Source: Selenomonas sp. (GTDB lineage Bacteria > Bacillota_C > Negativicutes > Selenomonadales > Selenomonadaceae). From it: a stretch of 7,440 bases of DNA. The stretch is from contig JAGAYB010000241.1 in the NCBI GenBank assembly GCA_017940705.1, positions 1 through 7,440 on the forward strand, in the 5' to 3' direction. Position numbers and translations under genes: made by a program. Shown in pieces: positions 1 to 6,528 of the stretch (positions within the stretch are counted from its first letter, which is position 1; every line of letters begins with the position of its first letter). Under the pieces are notes generated by a model, which saw only the letters and a list, made by a program, of their open reading frames with translations, had not been told where the DNA came from and made no database searches.

Positions 1-869
1 GCCAGGAACATGAACATAAACTCGATGGGTTCTGTAATACCCGTCAGGAAAGCTGTAAAGGCCACCGAGGCCAGCATACCGCCGATTTTGGCTCTGTTTT
101 CCGGCTTGGCCGCATGGTACATGGCTAAAGCCACGGCCGGCATACCAAACATCATCATGGGGAAGAAACCGGCCATAAACATACCGGCAGACGGGTCACC
201 GGCAAAGAAACGATTCAGGTCACCTGTAGCTACAGCGCCCGTAACCGGATTGGTATATTCCCCGAACACGAACCAGATAAAGCTGTTCAAAATGTGGTGC
301 AGTCCCACGGGAATCAGCAGACGGTTCAGCACACCGTAGACAAAAGTACCCACAGCGCCAGCGCCGATAATCCATTCACCCACGCCATGGATAAAGGCCT
401 GACAGGGCCCCCATACTACGCCGAACACCGCAGCCAGAACAATGGATACCGCTGCCGTCACAATAAGAACAAAGCGGCGGCCGCCGAAAAAGCCCAGATA
501 TTCCGGCAGTTTTACCGTATGATAGCGGTTGTAGAGCAGACCTGCCTCAATACCGCTGACGATACCGGCCAATACGCTCATGTTCAGGGTTTCGTCAATG
601 GTCTTTAAGGCCGACGTCAGAATAAGATAACCGATAGCACCGGCCAGACCTGCCGCGCCGTTGTTGTCCTTGGCCAGCCCTACGCCGATACCAATGGAAA
701 AGATAAGTGCCAGATTATCAAAGACCGCTCCTCCGGCCTTGGTGATAAACGGAATATTCAGCACATCAGGCGCACCTAAGCGCAACAGCAATGCTGCCGC
801 CGGAAGTACCGCAATAGGCAGCATCAAGGCCTTGCCGATATTTTGCAGCTTGGCAAACCAATTCTTCAT
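1..869 (-). CDS. nagE: PTS N-acetylglucosamine transporter subunit IIC, N-terminal part (3' end outside window)
   Basis: Membrane permease that imports N-acetylglucosamine and phosphorylates it to GlcNAc-6-phosphate during transport. The visible 289 codons have no internal stop and run off the left edge, so any IIB/IIA domains cannot be seen. The translation follows E. coli NagE, as I remember it, almost segment by segment: LPIAVLPAAALLLRLG (residues 17-32), FDNLALIFSIG (50-60), KLPEYLGFFGGRRF (120-133), NRLLIPVGLHHILN (182-195), SAGMFMAGFFPMMMFG (227-242) and GITEPIEF (277-284). H191/H192 in GLHH and E280/E283 in GITEPIE are the sugar-binding positions expected in the Glc/GlcNAc IIC family. 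The ATG at 869 has a good Shine-Dalgarno (TAAGGAGT, about 7 nt upstream). It lies 99 bp downstream of the exported-protein gene and is separated from it by a stem-loop, so it is probably its own transcription unit. A glucose or maltose IIC is the alternative, but the similarity to NagE is clearly closer. Confidence 0.93.
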   Translation of the reverse strand, partial: MKNWFAKLQNIGKALMLPIAVLPAAALLLRLGAPDVLNIPFITKAGGAVFDNLALIFSIGIGVGLAKDNNGAAGLAGAIGYLILTSALKTIDETLNMSVLAGIVSGIEAGLLYNRYHTVKLPEYLGFFGGRRFVLIVTAAVSIVLAAVFGVVWGPCQAFIHGVGEWIIGAGAVGTFVYGVLNRLLIPVGLHHILNSFIWFVFGEYTNPVTGAVATGDLNRFFAGDPSAGMFMAGFFPMMMFGMPAVALAMYHAAKPENRAKIGGMLASVAFTAFLTGITEPIEFMFMFL

Positions 870-890
870 AGATTTCACTCCTTAGGACAT

Positions 891-937
891 AAATAATACA
901 AGGCAGTGAGCCAAAACTGCACTGCCTTGTATTATTT
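891..937 (-). terminator. 18-bp perfect stem-loop, probable terminator of the TpsA gene, overlapping the nagE leader
   Basis: Positions 891-908 and 920-937 are perfect reverse complements (18 bp) around an 11-nt loop. The GC core is GGCAGTG/CACTGCC. Reading on the minus strand, the core is followed by a U-rich run (TTGTATTATTTAT), as expected for a rho-independent terminator of the gene that stops at 969. It sits only about 20 nt before the nagE start codon, so there is no room for a nagE promoter after it. The hairpin must therefore also lie in, or at the start of, the nagE transcript. Confidence 0.72.
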
Positions 938-962
938 TACCACAATTATCTAAATATTACAA
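934..962 (-). promoter_or_regulatory. Probable nagE promoter
   Basis: On the minus strand, a -35-like TTGTAA (962-957) and a -10-like TAAAAT (939-934) are separated by exactly 17 bp. The -10 is preceded by TGG, an extended -10 element. The start of transcription would be near 927, inside the upstream arm of the 891-937 stem-loop. The RNA would then begin with about 8 bp of that stem (AGGCAGTG pairing with CACTGCCT). The -10 itself overlaps the inverted repeat, so a dimeric repressor bound there could also block it. Confidence 0.5.
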
Positions 963-968
963 TGGGTA

Positions 969-3092
969 TCAATTTTCATCTTCGTTGTCATTGCTATTGA
1001 CCTCACCACCCGTAGAAGCTGACTTATCGGTATTTTCCACGATGCTGCTATCGCCAGCCGGAGCAGCTGCTCCTGTATCAGCTGTCGGCATAGCGGCCAT
1101 AGGTCTGTCACCTCTGCCGGGATTGCTGGTAGCCGCTACGATATTGTTTTCCGTATCTCGCTCCATGCTCCTGCGCTGCTCGCTCGACATATTGCTGCCC
1201 ATCAGCTCAGTAAGGATATCGCGGATAACATCCATACGGGAAGAAGAACCGCTCTGACTATCTGCACTCGGGGTAGTAGGCGTAGTCGGAGTAGTCGGGG
1301 TAGTTGGTGTATCGGTTGGCGTAGTCGGGGTAGTCGGTTCGGTGCTGGGGGTAGTTGGTGTATCAGTTGGCGTAGTCGGGGTTGTCGGTTCGGTGCTGGG
1401 CGTTTCGCTGCCAGACGCTGCAGTTCCGCCCCAGATGGCATTGACCTTGGCCTGCAAATCAGCAGCAGATACGGATGTTCCATAGGTGTTGCCAGAGGGG
1501 TTGGTTACATTGGCGTAGTAGGAATTTTTGACAGTAGGATTATAAGTAACAGGTGTTTCGGTCGTTTCACCAGTTTCACTATCATAAGCATAAGCCATGC
1601 CTTCAAAGTTGCCAACAATACCGCCAACAGTACCACCGGTTACAGTACCACTATTGTATGCGTTATCTATCGTCAGTCCATCACTTATCATAGCGCCGAC
1701 AATACCGCCGGCCGTACCTGACCCATATTCAGTTCCTACTGCCTTAATTGCACCGCTGTTATAGGCATAATTTATAGTTGCTCCAACATTGCCGGTCTGC
1801 CCTGCGATACCGCCAATACCAGAAGTACCATCTACAGCACCGCTGTTTTTTGCATTCGTGATTGTGCCGCCGTAAAGCATTCCAACCACACCACCGATAT
1901 CGCCGGCATCGGTTCCGCCAGTTACCGTTGCCGTATTCTCCACGTTTCTCATCGTTGCCGAAAATCCTTCCGTGTCACCTCCCATACTTCCTACAATACC
2001 ACCGTGATAGCTACTCCCCAACCCCCATTCATTAGCAGTACCCACAATTTTACCACTGACATAGATGTTAGAAACCGTACCGTCAATGAAATTACCAGCC
2101 AATGCGCCTGTTCCGTTAGAGCTTGCGCTAGTTATATCCACATTTTCCAATCGCAGATTCTTAACCGTACCGCCGGAATATCCACTGGTATCAAAATCGT
2201 AATTGCCAATCTGTGCAAAAAGTCCGTTGCTGCCGCTTAACTTGTTTACGGTATAGCCCAAGCCATTAAAGTATCCGGTAAAGGCCGTTTGCATACCGCC
2301 ACTCTCTTCACCTGCAGCCCCCAAGGATGTGAAGGAGGCAGAACTCAAGTCAACATCCCCAGCCAGCAGATACTTTTTGTCCAAATCCGTAATCTGGCTC
2401 AAATCTGTAACCAAGGTCGCCCCATTCGCATCTTGAGCATGGAGTTTTGATGTCTGTCCTCCCGTCAGGCTAAGATTGCCATCGGTAGTACCAATAATCA
2501 CATTTGTTGCCCCGGTCACACTAGTGACCTTATCAAGTACAGCCGTATTCTGCAAAACTACTTCCTCGGCATTAAGCACTAGGGAGTTGGCGGCCTCGAC
2601 GTTTACCAGCGCTACAGAAATATCGCTCCCCTCAGTAACACTGCTTCCCAAAATTGACGGATTTGTATTGCCATTGAGGAAAGCCGCCGTATCCACACTG
2701 TTAATCGGCGCTGTGGAGGCCGTCAGCGAGCCGACATTGATAACGGCGCCGCTGCCGAACACGATACCATTGGGATTGACAAGGAAGATATTGCCGCCGC
2801 CTGTAAGTGTGCCATAGATATTGGACACATCCGGACCTTTGACCAGATTGAGATAATTACCGGCATCAAAATTGACAGTTTCGCCCTTGGCGATGCTGAA
2901 GGCCTGCCAGTTTATGACATTGTTGGCCGCCCCCGTGATGTCCATCGTGCTGCCGCTGACTTTGATGGTGGCACTTTCACTTTGACCGCCTGCCGGCAGT
3001 GCCTGCACCAGGGGCAGCAGGGAAAACATACCGACACCTAAGGCCAATGCAATCTTCCTGCCTAAATTTTTCTTAAATTCCGACTTTTTCAT
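969..3092 (-). CDS. TpsA-type two-partner secretion exoprotein with filamentous-haemagglutinin TPS domain and GLUG repeats
   Basis: Secreted or surface-displayed protein of a two-partner (type Vb) secretion system, 707 aa. Residues 1-31 form a signal peptide (basic start, hydrophobic core, VQA before the likely cut at 31/32). Residues 32 to about 180 are the TPS (haemagglutination-activity) domain recognised by the TpsB partner, with the conserved FLVNPNGIVFG (NPNG at 106-109) and NVGSLTAST (119-127). From about 240, YLLAGDVDLS and GLFAQIG introduce a GLUG-type repeat region. Copies with GGIVG or GGVVG plus NSGxVxG occur near 364, 400, 427, 462 and 490. Residues 562-608 are a Pro/Thr/Glu/Asp linker. 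Residues 610-707 are a charged tail with a short helix (MDVIRDILTELMG) and an acidic end. I see no cysteine, SLH domain or membrane anchor. It is short for a TpsA. An adhesin is the usual role, but the ligand is unknown. The start has an AAGGAA-type Shine-Dalgarno, and the TpsB gene lies 114 bp upstream. Confidence 0.92.
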   Translation of the reverse strand: MKKSEFKKNLGRKIALALGVGMFSLLPLVQALPAGGQSESATIKVSGSTMDITGAANNVINWQAFSIAKGETVNFDAGNYLNLVKGPDVSNIYGTLTGGGNIFLVNPNGIVFGSGAVINVGSLTASTAPINSVDTAAFLNGNTNPSILGSSVTEGSDISVALVNVEAANSLVLNAEEVVLQNTAVLDKVTSVTGATNVIIGTTDGNLSLTGGQTSKLHAQDANGATLVTDLSQITDLDKKYLLAGDVDLSSASFTSLGAAGEESGGMQTAFTGYFNGLGYTVNKLSGSNGLFAQIGNYDFDTSGYSGGTVKNLRLENVDITSASSNGTGALAGNFIDGTVSNIYVSGKIVGTANEWGLGSSYHGGIVGSMGGDTEGFSATMRNVENTATVTGGTDAGDIGGVVGMLYGGTITNAKNSGAVDGTSGIGGIAGQTGNVGATINYAYNSGAIKAVGTEYGSGTAGGIVGAMISDGLTIDNAYNSGTVTGGTVGGIVGNFEGMAYAYDSETGETTETPVTYNPTVKNSYYANVTNPSGNTYGTSVSAADLQAKVNAIWGGTAASGSETPSTEPTTPTTPTDTPTTPSTEPTTPTTPTDTPTTPTTPTTPTTPSADSQSGSSSRMDVIRDILTELMGSNMSSEQRRSMERDTENNIVAATSNPGRGDRPMAAMPTADTGAAAPAGDSSIVENTDKSASTGGEVNSNDNEDEN
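1300..1400. repeat. Two tandem 51-bp repeats coding for the Pro/Thr linker of TpsA
   Basis: The 50 bases at 1300-1349 recur at 1351-1400 with two differences, a period of 51 bp or 17 codons (unit TPSTEPTTPTTPTDTPT on the minus strand). Flanking DNA at 1268-1299 continues the same Pro-Thr codon pattern in degenerate form. The period is a multiple of three, so gain or loss of a unit would change linker length without a frameshift. Such tracts commonly vary between strains. Confidence 0.9.
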
Positions 3093-3149
3093 TGATATCG
3101 CTTCCTTTCATCTTGCCTATCCTAAACAACGGTATTAAAACTGCGCAGC

Positions 3150-3175
3150 GGCAGCGAAAAATTCCCTTCGCTGCC
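3150..3175 (-). promoter_or_regulatory. Stem-loop in the gap between the TpsB and TpsA genes
   Basis: Positions 3150-3158 and 3167-3175 are perfect 9-bp reverse complements (GGCAGCGAA/TTCGCTGCC) around an 8-nt loop. The small palindrome CTGCGCAG (3141-3148) follows in the direction of transcription, and then TTTTAAT. It is not a textbook terminator, because the U run is short and displaced. It may be a partial terminator or an RNA-processing/stabilising structure that sets the ratio of transporter to exoprotein mRNA. I see no separate strong promoter for the exoprotein gene in the gap. Confidence 0.5.
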
Positions 3176-3206
3176 CTTCTGCACAGCAACCTGACAAAAA
3201 ATCAGC

Positions 3207-4835
3207 TTACCAGATTTTCCCCAGCATGAACCACAGCCTGTTCTTGGCCTGCGCATATTCGCTGGTATTGTCACCCAAACCAATGCGGCGCGCATAGTCG
3301 AACCGGGCAAAGAAATCGTTGGGGCGCGTCCATGCGACACCGATGCCCCAGCCCTTGAGGGTCGTATTGCGTCTATTCGGATTATCCTCCGAATAGACGC
3401 GGCCGCCATCAAGGTATGTGGACAGGGTCAGCCCCTGAACGCGGGGAATATGATAGCGAACCTCGACCGTACCGAGAAAGCCTTTATCCCCCGAACCTTC
3501 GCCCTGAGGATAGGCTCTGACGCCATTCATGCCGCCCAGATACATTTCCTCGCTGGAATCAAGGTCACTGCCGGAAACCTGCGCCGATCCTCTTACCAGC
3601 ACATCCCATTGAGGCGCAAATTTGTGTACCATCGTGGCATCCGCCGTCAGCTTGCTGAAGCTGCCGTCACGCCCATTTAAGGAATCGCCTTTCAACGTAC
3701 CGCCATAGCCTGTAACGCCATAGCTGAAGGTGGTTTCCGCTTGTTTCTTGAAGCCATTTAGCCCTACATGCACAGCATGGCTGTGTTTTTTCCATTTGAA
3801 ACCTGCCCTGTCTATCTTATCCTCAATATCACGATAATCATACCCGTAATTAAGGTAAAGCGCCTCTTTGCTGGTATGGAACAGCGGTGTCAGACCGTAC
3901 AGGCTATAGGTAGTCGCCGTTCCTTTAAAACCATAGGCCGCAAAGTCAGCCCCCAGTTCGTAGTTGCCATGAGAAATGCCCACGCCCAGCCGGGTGCCGC
4001 TGCGCCCGACAACGGTATCATAGCGTATGCCAAAGTTCTTCTGGCTGGCATTGGACACCATCCCATTCAAGCCCAGATGATCGCCCATACCGCTCAATTC
4101 ATACCAGTCGGCGGTAAAACCGTAGCGATAGCGTCCGGCAGGATGACTGCCATAGTTGTTGACATAGAGCATATACGTTTCGGCTTTGCCATTTTCCACC
4201 TTGATAACCAAATCGCTCTCGCCCTTATTTGCCCCCGGCTGCAGCAGACCGCCGGCTTTCACGCCGCCCAGACCGATGATATTGTAGAGCGCGGATTCCA
4301 GCGATTTTCCTTCCACCATGTCGCCGCTTTTCAGCCCCTTGACCAGACGCTCTAGCACGGCAGTCTTGACCTTGCTTTGGTTATCAATGGAGATATTACC
4401 GTATCTTCCCGGCGCTACAGCGATGGTGATATTACCCTCTGCGCTTTTCTGTTCCGGCAGATATGCTGTTGCCGCCGGATAGCCATGAGAACGGAAATAG
4501 CCGGTAACTTCGGCGGCGGCCTTATTGAGGTCTGCCAGCGTCACCGTTGTGCCTTCATAACGGGCTGTTATCTTCGCCAAATCCTCAGCCTTATATTTCA
4601 TGGCTTCATCAGTTGTAACCGTCAGCTTTGTTAAGGCAAAGCTGGCCGTGCTGTCAGCCTGTACGTCATTGGGTACGGCAGTTTCCACATCTGCCGCTGC
4701 CTGCTGCCGTTCCAGATTCTCACGCACCGTACCCGGATTGTCGGGAATAGCCGGAGCAGCCGACGCCGTTCCCATCCACATGAAGCCCATAGCGGCCGCA
4801 ATGAGCCCATACTTCTTCTTGTCCAATTTCTTCAT
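3207..4835 (-). CDS. TpsB-type outer-membrane transporter of two-partner secretion (ShlB/FhaC family, Omp85 superfamily)
   Basis: Outer-membrane beta-barrel pore that recognises the TPS domain of its partner exoprotein in the periplasm and moves it to the cell surface without ATP. At 542 aa it is the usual family length. A signal peptide covers residues 1-26 (KKLDKKK, hydrophobic core, TASA). Residues 33-60 could form the N-terminal plug helix and linker. Two POTRA domains follow, about 66-150 (FALTKLTV to GRYGNISI, including GYFRSHGYPAATAYLP) and about 151-217. The 16-stranded barrel runs from about 220 to the end. The Omp85 lid-loop motif is present as GMNGVRAYPQGEGSGDKG (435-452); VRAY replaces the VRGY of FhaC, which I recall as common in this family. 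The chain ends in an aromatic residue (LGKIW), the signal for barrel assembly. The ATG at 4835 has GGGAGG 10 nt upstream. It is the first gene of the operon, followed by the exoprotein gene. Confidence 0.94.
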   Translation of the reverse strand: MKKLDKKKYGLIAAAMGFMWMGTASAAPAIPDNPGTVRENLERQQAAADVETAVPNDVQADSTASFALTKLTVTTDEAMKYKAEDLAKITARYEGTTVTLADLNKAAAEVTGYFRSHGYPAATAYLPEQKSAEGNITIAVAPGRYGNISIDNQSKVKTAVLERLVKGLKSGDMVEGKSLESALYNIIGLGGVKAGGLLQPGANKGESDLVIKVENGKAETYMLYVNNYGSHPAGRYRYGFTADWYELSGMGDHLGLNGMVSNASQKNFGIRYDTVVGRSGTRLGVGISHGNYELGADFAAYGFKGTATTYSLYGLTPLFHTSKEALYLNYGYDYRDIEDKIDRAGFKWKKHSHAVHVGLNGFKKQAETTFSYGVTGYGGTLKGDSLNGRDGSFSKLTADATMVHKFAPQWDVLVRGSAQVSGSDLDSSEEMYLGGMNGVRAYPQGEGSGDKGFLGTVEVRYHIPRVQGLTLSTYLDGGRVYSEDNPNRRNTTLKGWGIGVAWTRPNDFFARFDYARRIGLGDNTSEYAQAKNRLWFMLGKIW

Positions 4836-4886
4836 ATTCAGAAAACCTCCCTTAACTAACGGCCTGTCTACACTATCGACCGCTTG

Positions 4887-4915
4887 CTTATAATTTTAAG
4901 CCAAAAACGGTACAA
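4887..4915 (-). promoter_or_regulatory. Probable promoter of the two-partner secretion operon
   Basis: On the minus strand, TTGTAC (4915-4910) and TATAAG (4892-4887) are separated by exactly 17 bp, predicting a start near 4880 and a 45-nt leader ending in the GGGAGG site at 4851-4846. The -35 hexamer is made from the first GGTACA half-site of the dyad array (4909-4914), so a protein bound there would compete with or touch RNA polymerase. Confidence 0.6.
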
Positions 4916-4950
4916 ATCCTACTGTACTCAGGTACAGTTTTTCCTGTACC
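4909..4950. promoter_or_regulatory. Operator-like array of three overlapping dyads in the divergent promoter region
   Basis: Four alternating half-sites are seen: GGTACA at 4909, TGTACT at 4923, GGTACA at 4931 and TGTACC at 4945. They form two tandem GGTACA-N8-TGTACY sites exactly 22 bp apart. The second extends to a perfect 9-bp inverted repeat (4929-4937 with 4944-4952). Between them lies a third perfect dyad (4921-4927 with 4932-4938). The dyad centres fall at 4918.5, 4929.5 and 4940.5, one helical turn apart. The array overlaps the tpsB -35 and lies about 62-85 bp upstream of the predicted start of the LuxR-type gene, a layout suited to controlling both. The binding protein is unknown. 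Confidence 0.7.
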
Positions 4951-4967
4951 TGCTATATCCCCCTCTA

Positions 4968-4996
4968 TTGTAAAATCTTTTTGGTGTTGTTATAAT
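4968..4996 (+). promoter_or_regulatory. Probable promoter of the membrane LuxR-type regulator gene
   Basis: TTGTAA (4968-4973) and a perfect TATAAT (4991-4996) are separated by exactly 17 bp. The predicted start is near 5003, giving a short leader of about 19 nt that carries the AGGAGG site at 5010-5015. Confidence 0.7.
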
Positions 4997-5021
4997 TGAG
5001 TATGCGAACAGGAGGTTGGTT

Positions 5022-6419
5022 ATGCTTTACGGTCTATACGCCAGCGCATTTTTTTACAATGTGCTGTTCTATATGATGCTGCTCAGACAAGTGCCTGCCG
5101 CAGACATTATCCTTTATAATACTGCCTTTATGCTGTTGTGTAGCGGCGGCATGGTGCTGTATGGCTTTGCCCATGAAAAATTCTCCCTTGCCGCAGGCAG
5201 GCGCGCCTTACAAGTTTCCCTGCTGGGCAGCGCCACAGGCATCAGTCTGCTTTCTTTGGCAAAGGGAGCTTGGTTTTCATGGTCTGCAATACTGTTGTTT
5301 GCCCTCTCTTTTGGCTATTTGTTTGCCTGTATTGCCCACAAAGCCGCATATCAGATACCTATCGTCAGGCAGGGACGCTTCATTGGCTACTCACTGGCTT
5401 TGTCCAATTTCAGCCTGTACTTTGCCCTGCTCCTGCCGGATGCCAGCCAGTCAGCCGTCATGCTGGGCGCTGTCCTGCTGACTTTTTTCCTGCTGAAAAA
5501 AATCCCTCATAACACTCTGCCTCAGATGACCTTCGTCAGCCAAGCCGCGGAGGTGAAAAAGAACCTGCCGCTGGCTGTGCTGATTGCAGCTGCCCTTGGG
5601 GTGCTGGTGGGTCTTGACGACAGCATTTTTATCCCACGCTTTGCCGAATACGAAGCCTCTTACTTCGGTATATCACGGCTGTTTACTGCGGGCGGCTTTT
5701 TGCTGGCAGGCTATCTTGCCGATATGTTTCCTTTTTATCTGCCCATTATTGCCATTGTTGCCAAGAGCGCGCCAATGCTAGTCCGCGCCAGCAGTTCCCA
5801 GTTCCTCCTGTCCCTGCTGGCCTACACCGATGCTTTCTTCACCGGGGCGTTGATTGTACTGGTTATCCGTCTGTTCTTCTTTATCGCGCCTTACACCAAA
5901 CGCCCTGCGCTTTGGGCCACGATGGGCAGAGGGATTGAAATGCCGCTGAGCGGCCTTGCGGCACTATGGGGGACACTGTACCTTGAATCCGCCGGTATCG
6001 CTGTGATTTTGGCAGTACATACGGCTTTGCTGCTGCTCTGCGCCATTCTTTTCTATCAGGTACTCATAATCTATGCCCGGACACAAAAATCCCGGCCTCT
6101 TACAGCCGGGAATCTCATGAAAAACGATATAAATCCCATCAATAATCTGACGGACAGTGAACTGACACTGGCGGCCAATGCTTCCATCCCCCTGACAGCG
6201 CCTAATACAGCCTCCACTCAGGACATCATGCGGAGAGCTTATGGCCTTACAGACAGAGAAGCCGAGGTTTTAATGGAAGTCCTGCAGGAAAAGTCTATTT
6301 CCGAAATCGCCGCCGCCCTGTTTGTCACCGAGCGGACTGTAAAATACCATATCGGCAACCTCCTGAAAAAAACAGACTGCAAAAATCAAATAGAACTGCG
6401 TGAGAAAATTCAGCTCTGA
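5022..6419 (+). CDS. Polytopic membrane protein with C-terminal LuxR-type (GerE) helix-turn-helix, probable membrane-bound transcription regulator
   Basis: A 465-residue protein in two parts. Residues 1 to about 352 are very hydrophobic, with roughly 11-12 probable membrane helices, and resemble a major facilitator fold. I do not recognise a transporter signature that names a substrate. A polar linker (about 353-400) leads to a LuxR/GerE DNA-binding domain at about 408-463. This has LTDREAEVL (409-417), SISEIAAALFVTERTV (426-441) with the recognition helix, then KYHIGNLLKKTDC. MFS-LuxR fusions of this kind are known in anaerobic Firmicutes and Actinobacteria, and are thought to sense a small molecule or membrane state; that role is inference here. 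I chose the ATG at 5022 because AGGAGG (5010-5015) is 6 nt upstream. An in-frame TTG at 5016 touches that site and is unlikely. The gene diverges from the secretion operon, so it is the obvious candidate regulator of it. No clear terminator directly follows; transcription may run on to the one at 6529-6564. Confidence 0.88.
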   Translation: MLYGLYASAFFYNVLFYMMLLRQVPAADIILYNTAFMLLCSGGMVLYGFAHEKFSLAAGRRALQVSLLGSATGISLLSLAKGAWFSWSAILLFALSFGYLFACIAHKAAYQIPIVRQGRFIGYSLALSNFSLYFALLLPDASQSAVMLGAVLLTFFLLKKIPHNTLPQMTFVSQAAEVKKNLPLAVLIAAALGVLVGLDDSIFIPRFAEYEASYFGISRLFTAGGFLLAGYLADMFPFYLPIIAIVAKSAPMLVRASSSQFLLSLLAYTDAFFTGALIVLVIRLFFFIAPYTKRPALWATMGRGIEMPLSGLAALWGTLYLESAGIAVILAVHTALLLLCAILFYQVLIIYARTQKSRPLTAGNLMKNDINPINNLTDSELTLAANASIPLTAPNTASTQDIMRRAYGLTDREAEVLMEVLQEKSISEIAAALFVTERTVKYHIGNLLKKTDCKNQIELREKIQL

Positions 6420-6433
6420 TTTTCGTTAAATTA

Positions 6434-6462
6434 TTGCAATCCGCAGCAAAAAAACTTATAAT
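6434..6462 (+). promoter_or_regulatory. Promoter of the antisense (antitoxin-like) RNA
   Basis: TTGCAA (6434-6439) and a perfect TATAAT (6457-6462) are separated by exactly 17 bp, predicting a start at about 6469. It begins only 15 bp after the stop of the LuxR-type gene. No open reading frame with a start codon follows before the terminator at 6529-6564, so it appears to drive a non-coding RNA. Confidence 0.7.
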
Positions 6463-6471
6463 ATAGACAAA

Positions 6472-6487
6472 CGGAGACTGGCGAATT
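6472..6487 (+). repeat. Leader repeat, copy at the 5' end of the antisense RNA
   Basis: CGGAGACTGGCGAATT on the plus strand matches, at 15 of 16 positions, the minus-strand copy at 6701-6686. Both copies begin within a few bases of a predicted transcription start, so both RNAs carry this sequence at their 5' end. Confidence 0.85.
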
Positions 6488-6528
6488 CGCACTCGTCGGC
6501 ACTCCCCATAGTTATTTGAACATTGAAG

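Noticed and set aside
10..885. Three plus-strand frames opposite nagE
   Set aside because: They are antisense to a highly conserved permease gene and encode nothing recognisable.
891..937. LicT/GlcT-type ribonucleic antiterminator before nagE
   Set aside because: The long perfect stem lacks the internal-loop pattern and the conserved antiterminator sequence, and no second overlapping terminator stem is seen before the start codon.
1268..1411. CRISPR-like array
   Set aside because: The repeats are contiguous, in frame with the TpsA gene and encode a Pro/Thr linker. There are no unique spacers.
2476..2817. 113-codon plus-strand frame within the TpsA gene
   Set aside because: It is the complement of the conserved TPS-domain coding region and has no independent support.
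3768..4355. 195-codon open frame on the plus strand within the TpsB gene
   Set aside because: It lies wholly antisense to a well-supported barrel gene, shows no recognisable domain and has no suitable ribosome binding site.
5016..5021. TTG at 5016 as the start of the LuxR-type gene
   Set aside because: The TTG directly abuts the AGGAGG site and leaves no spacing. The ATG at 5022 has the correct 6-nt distance.
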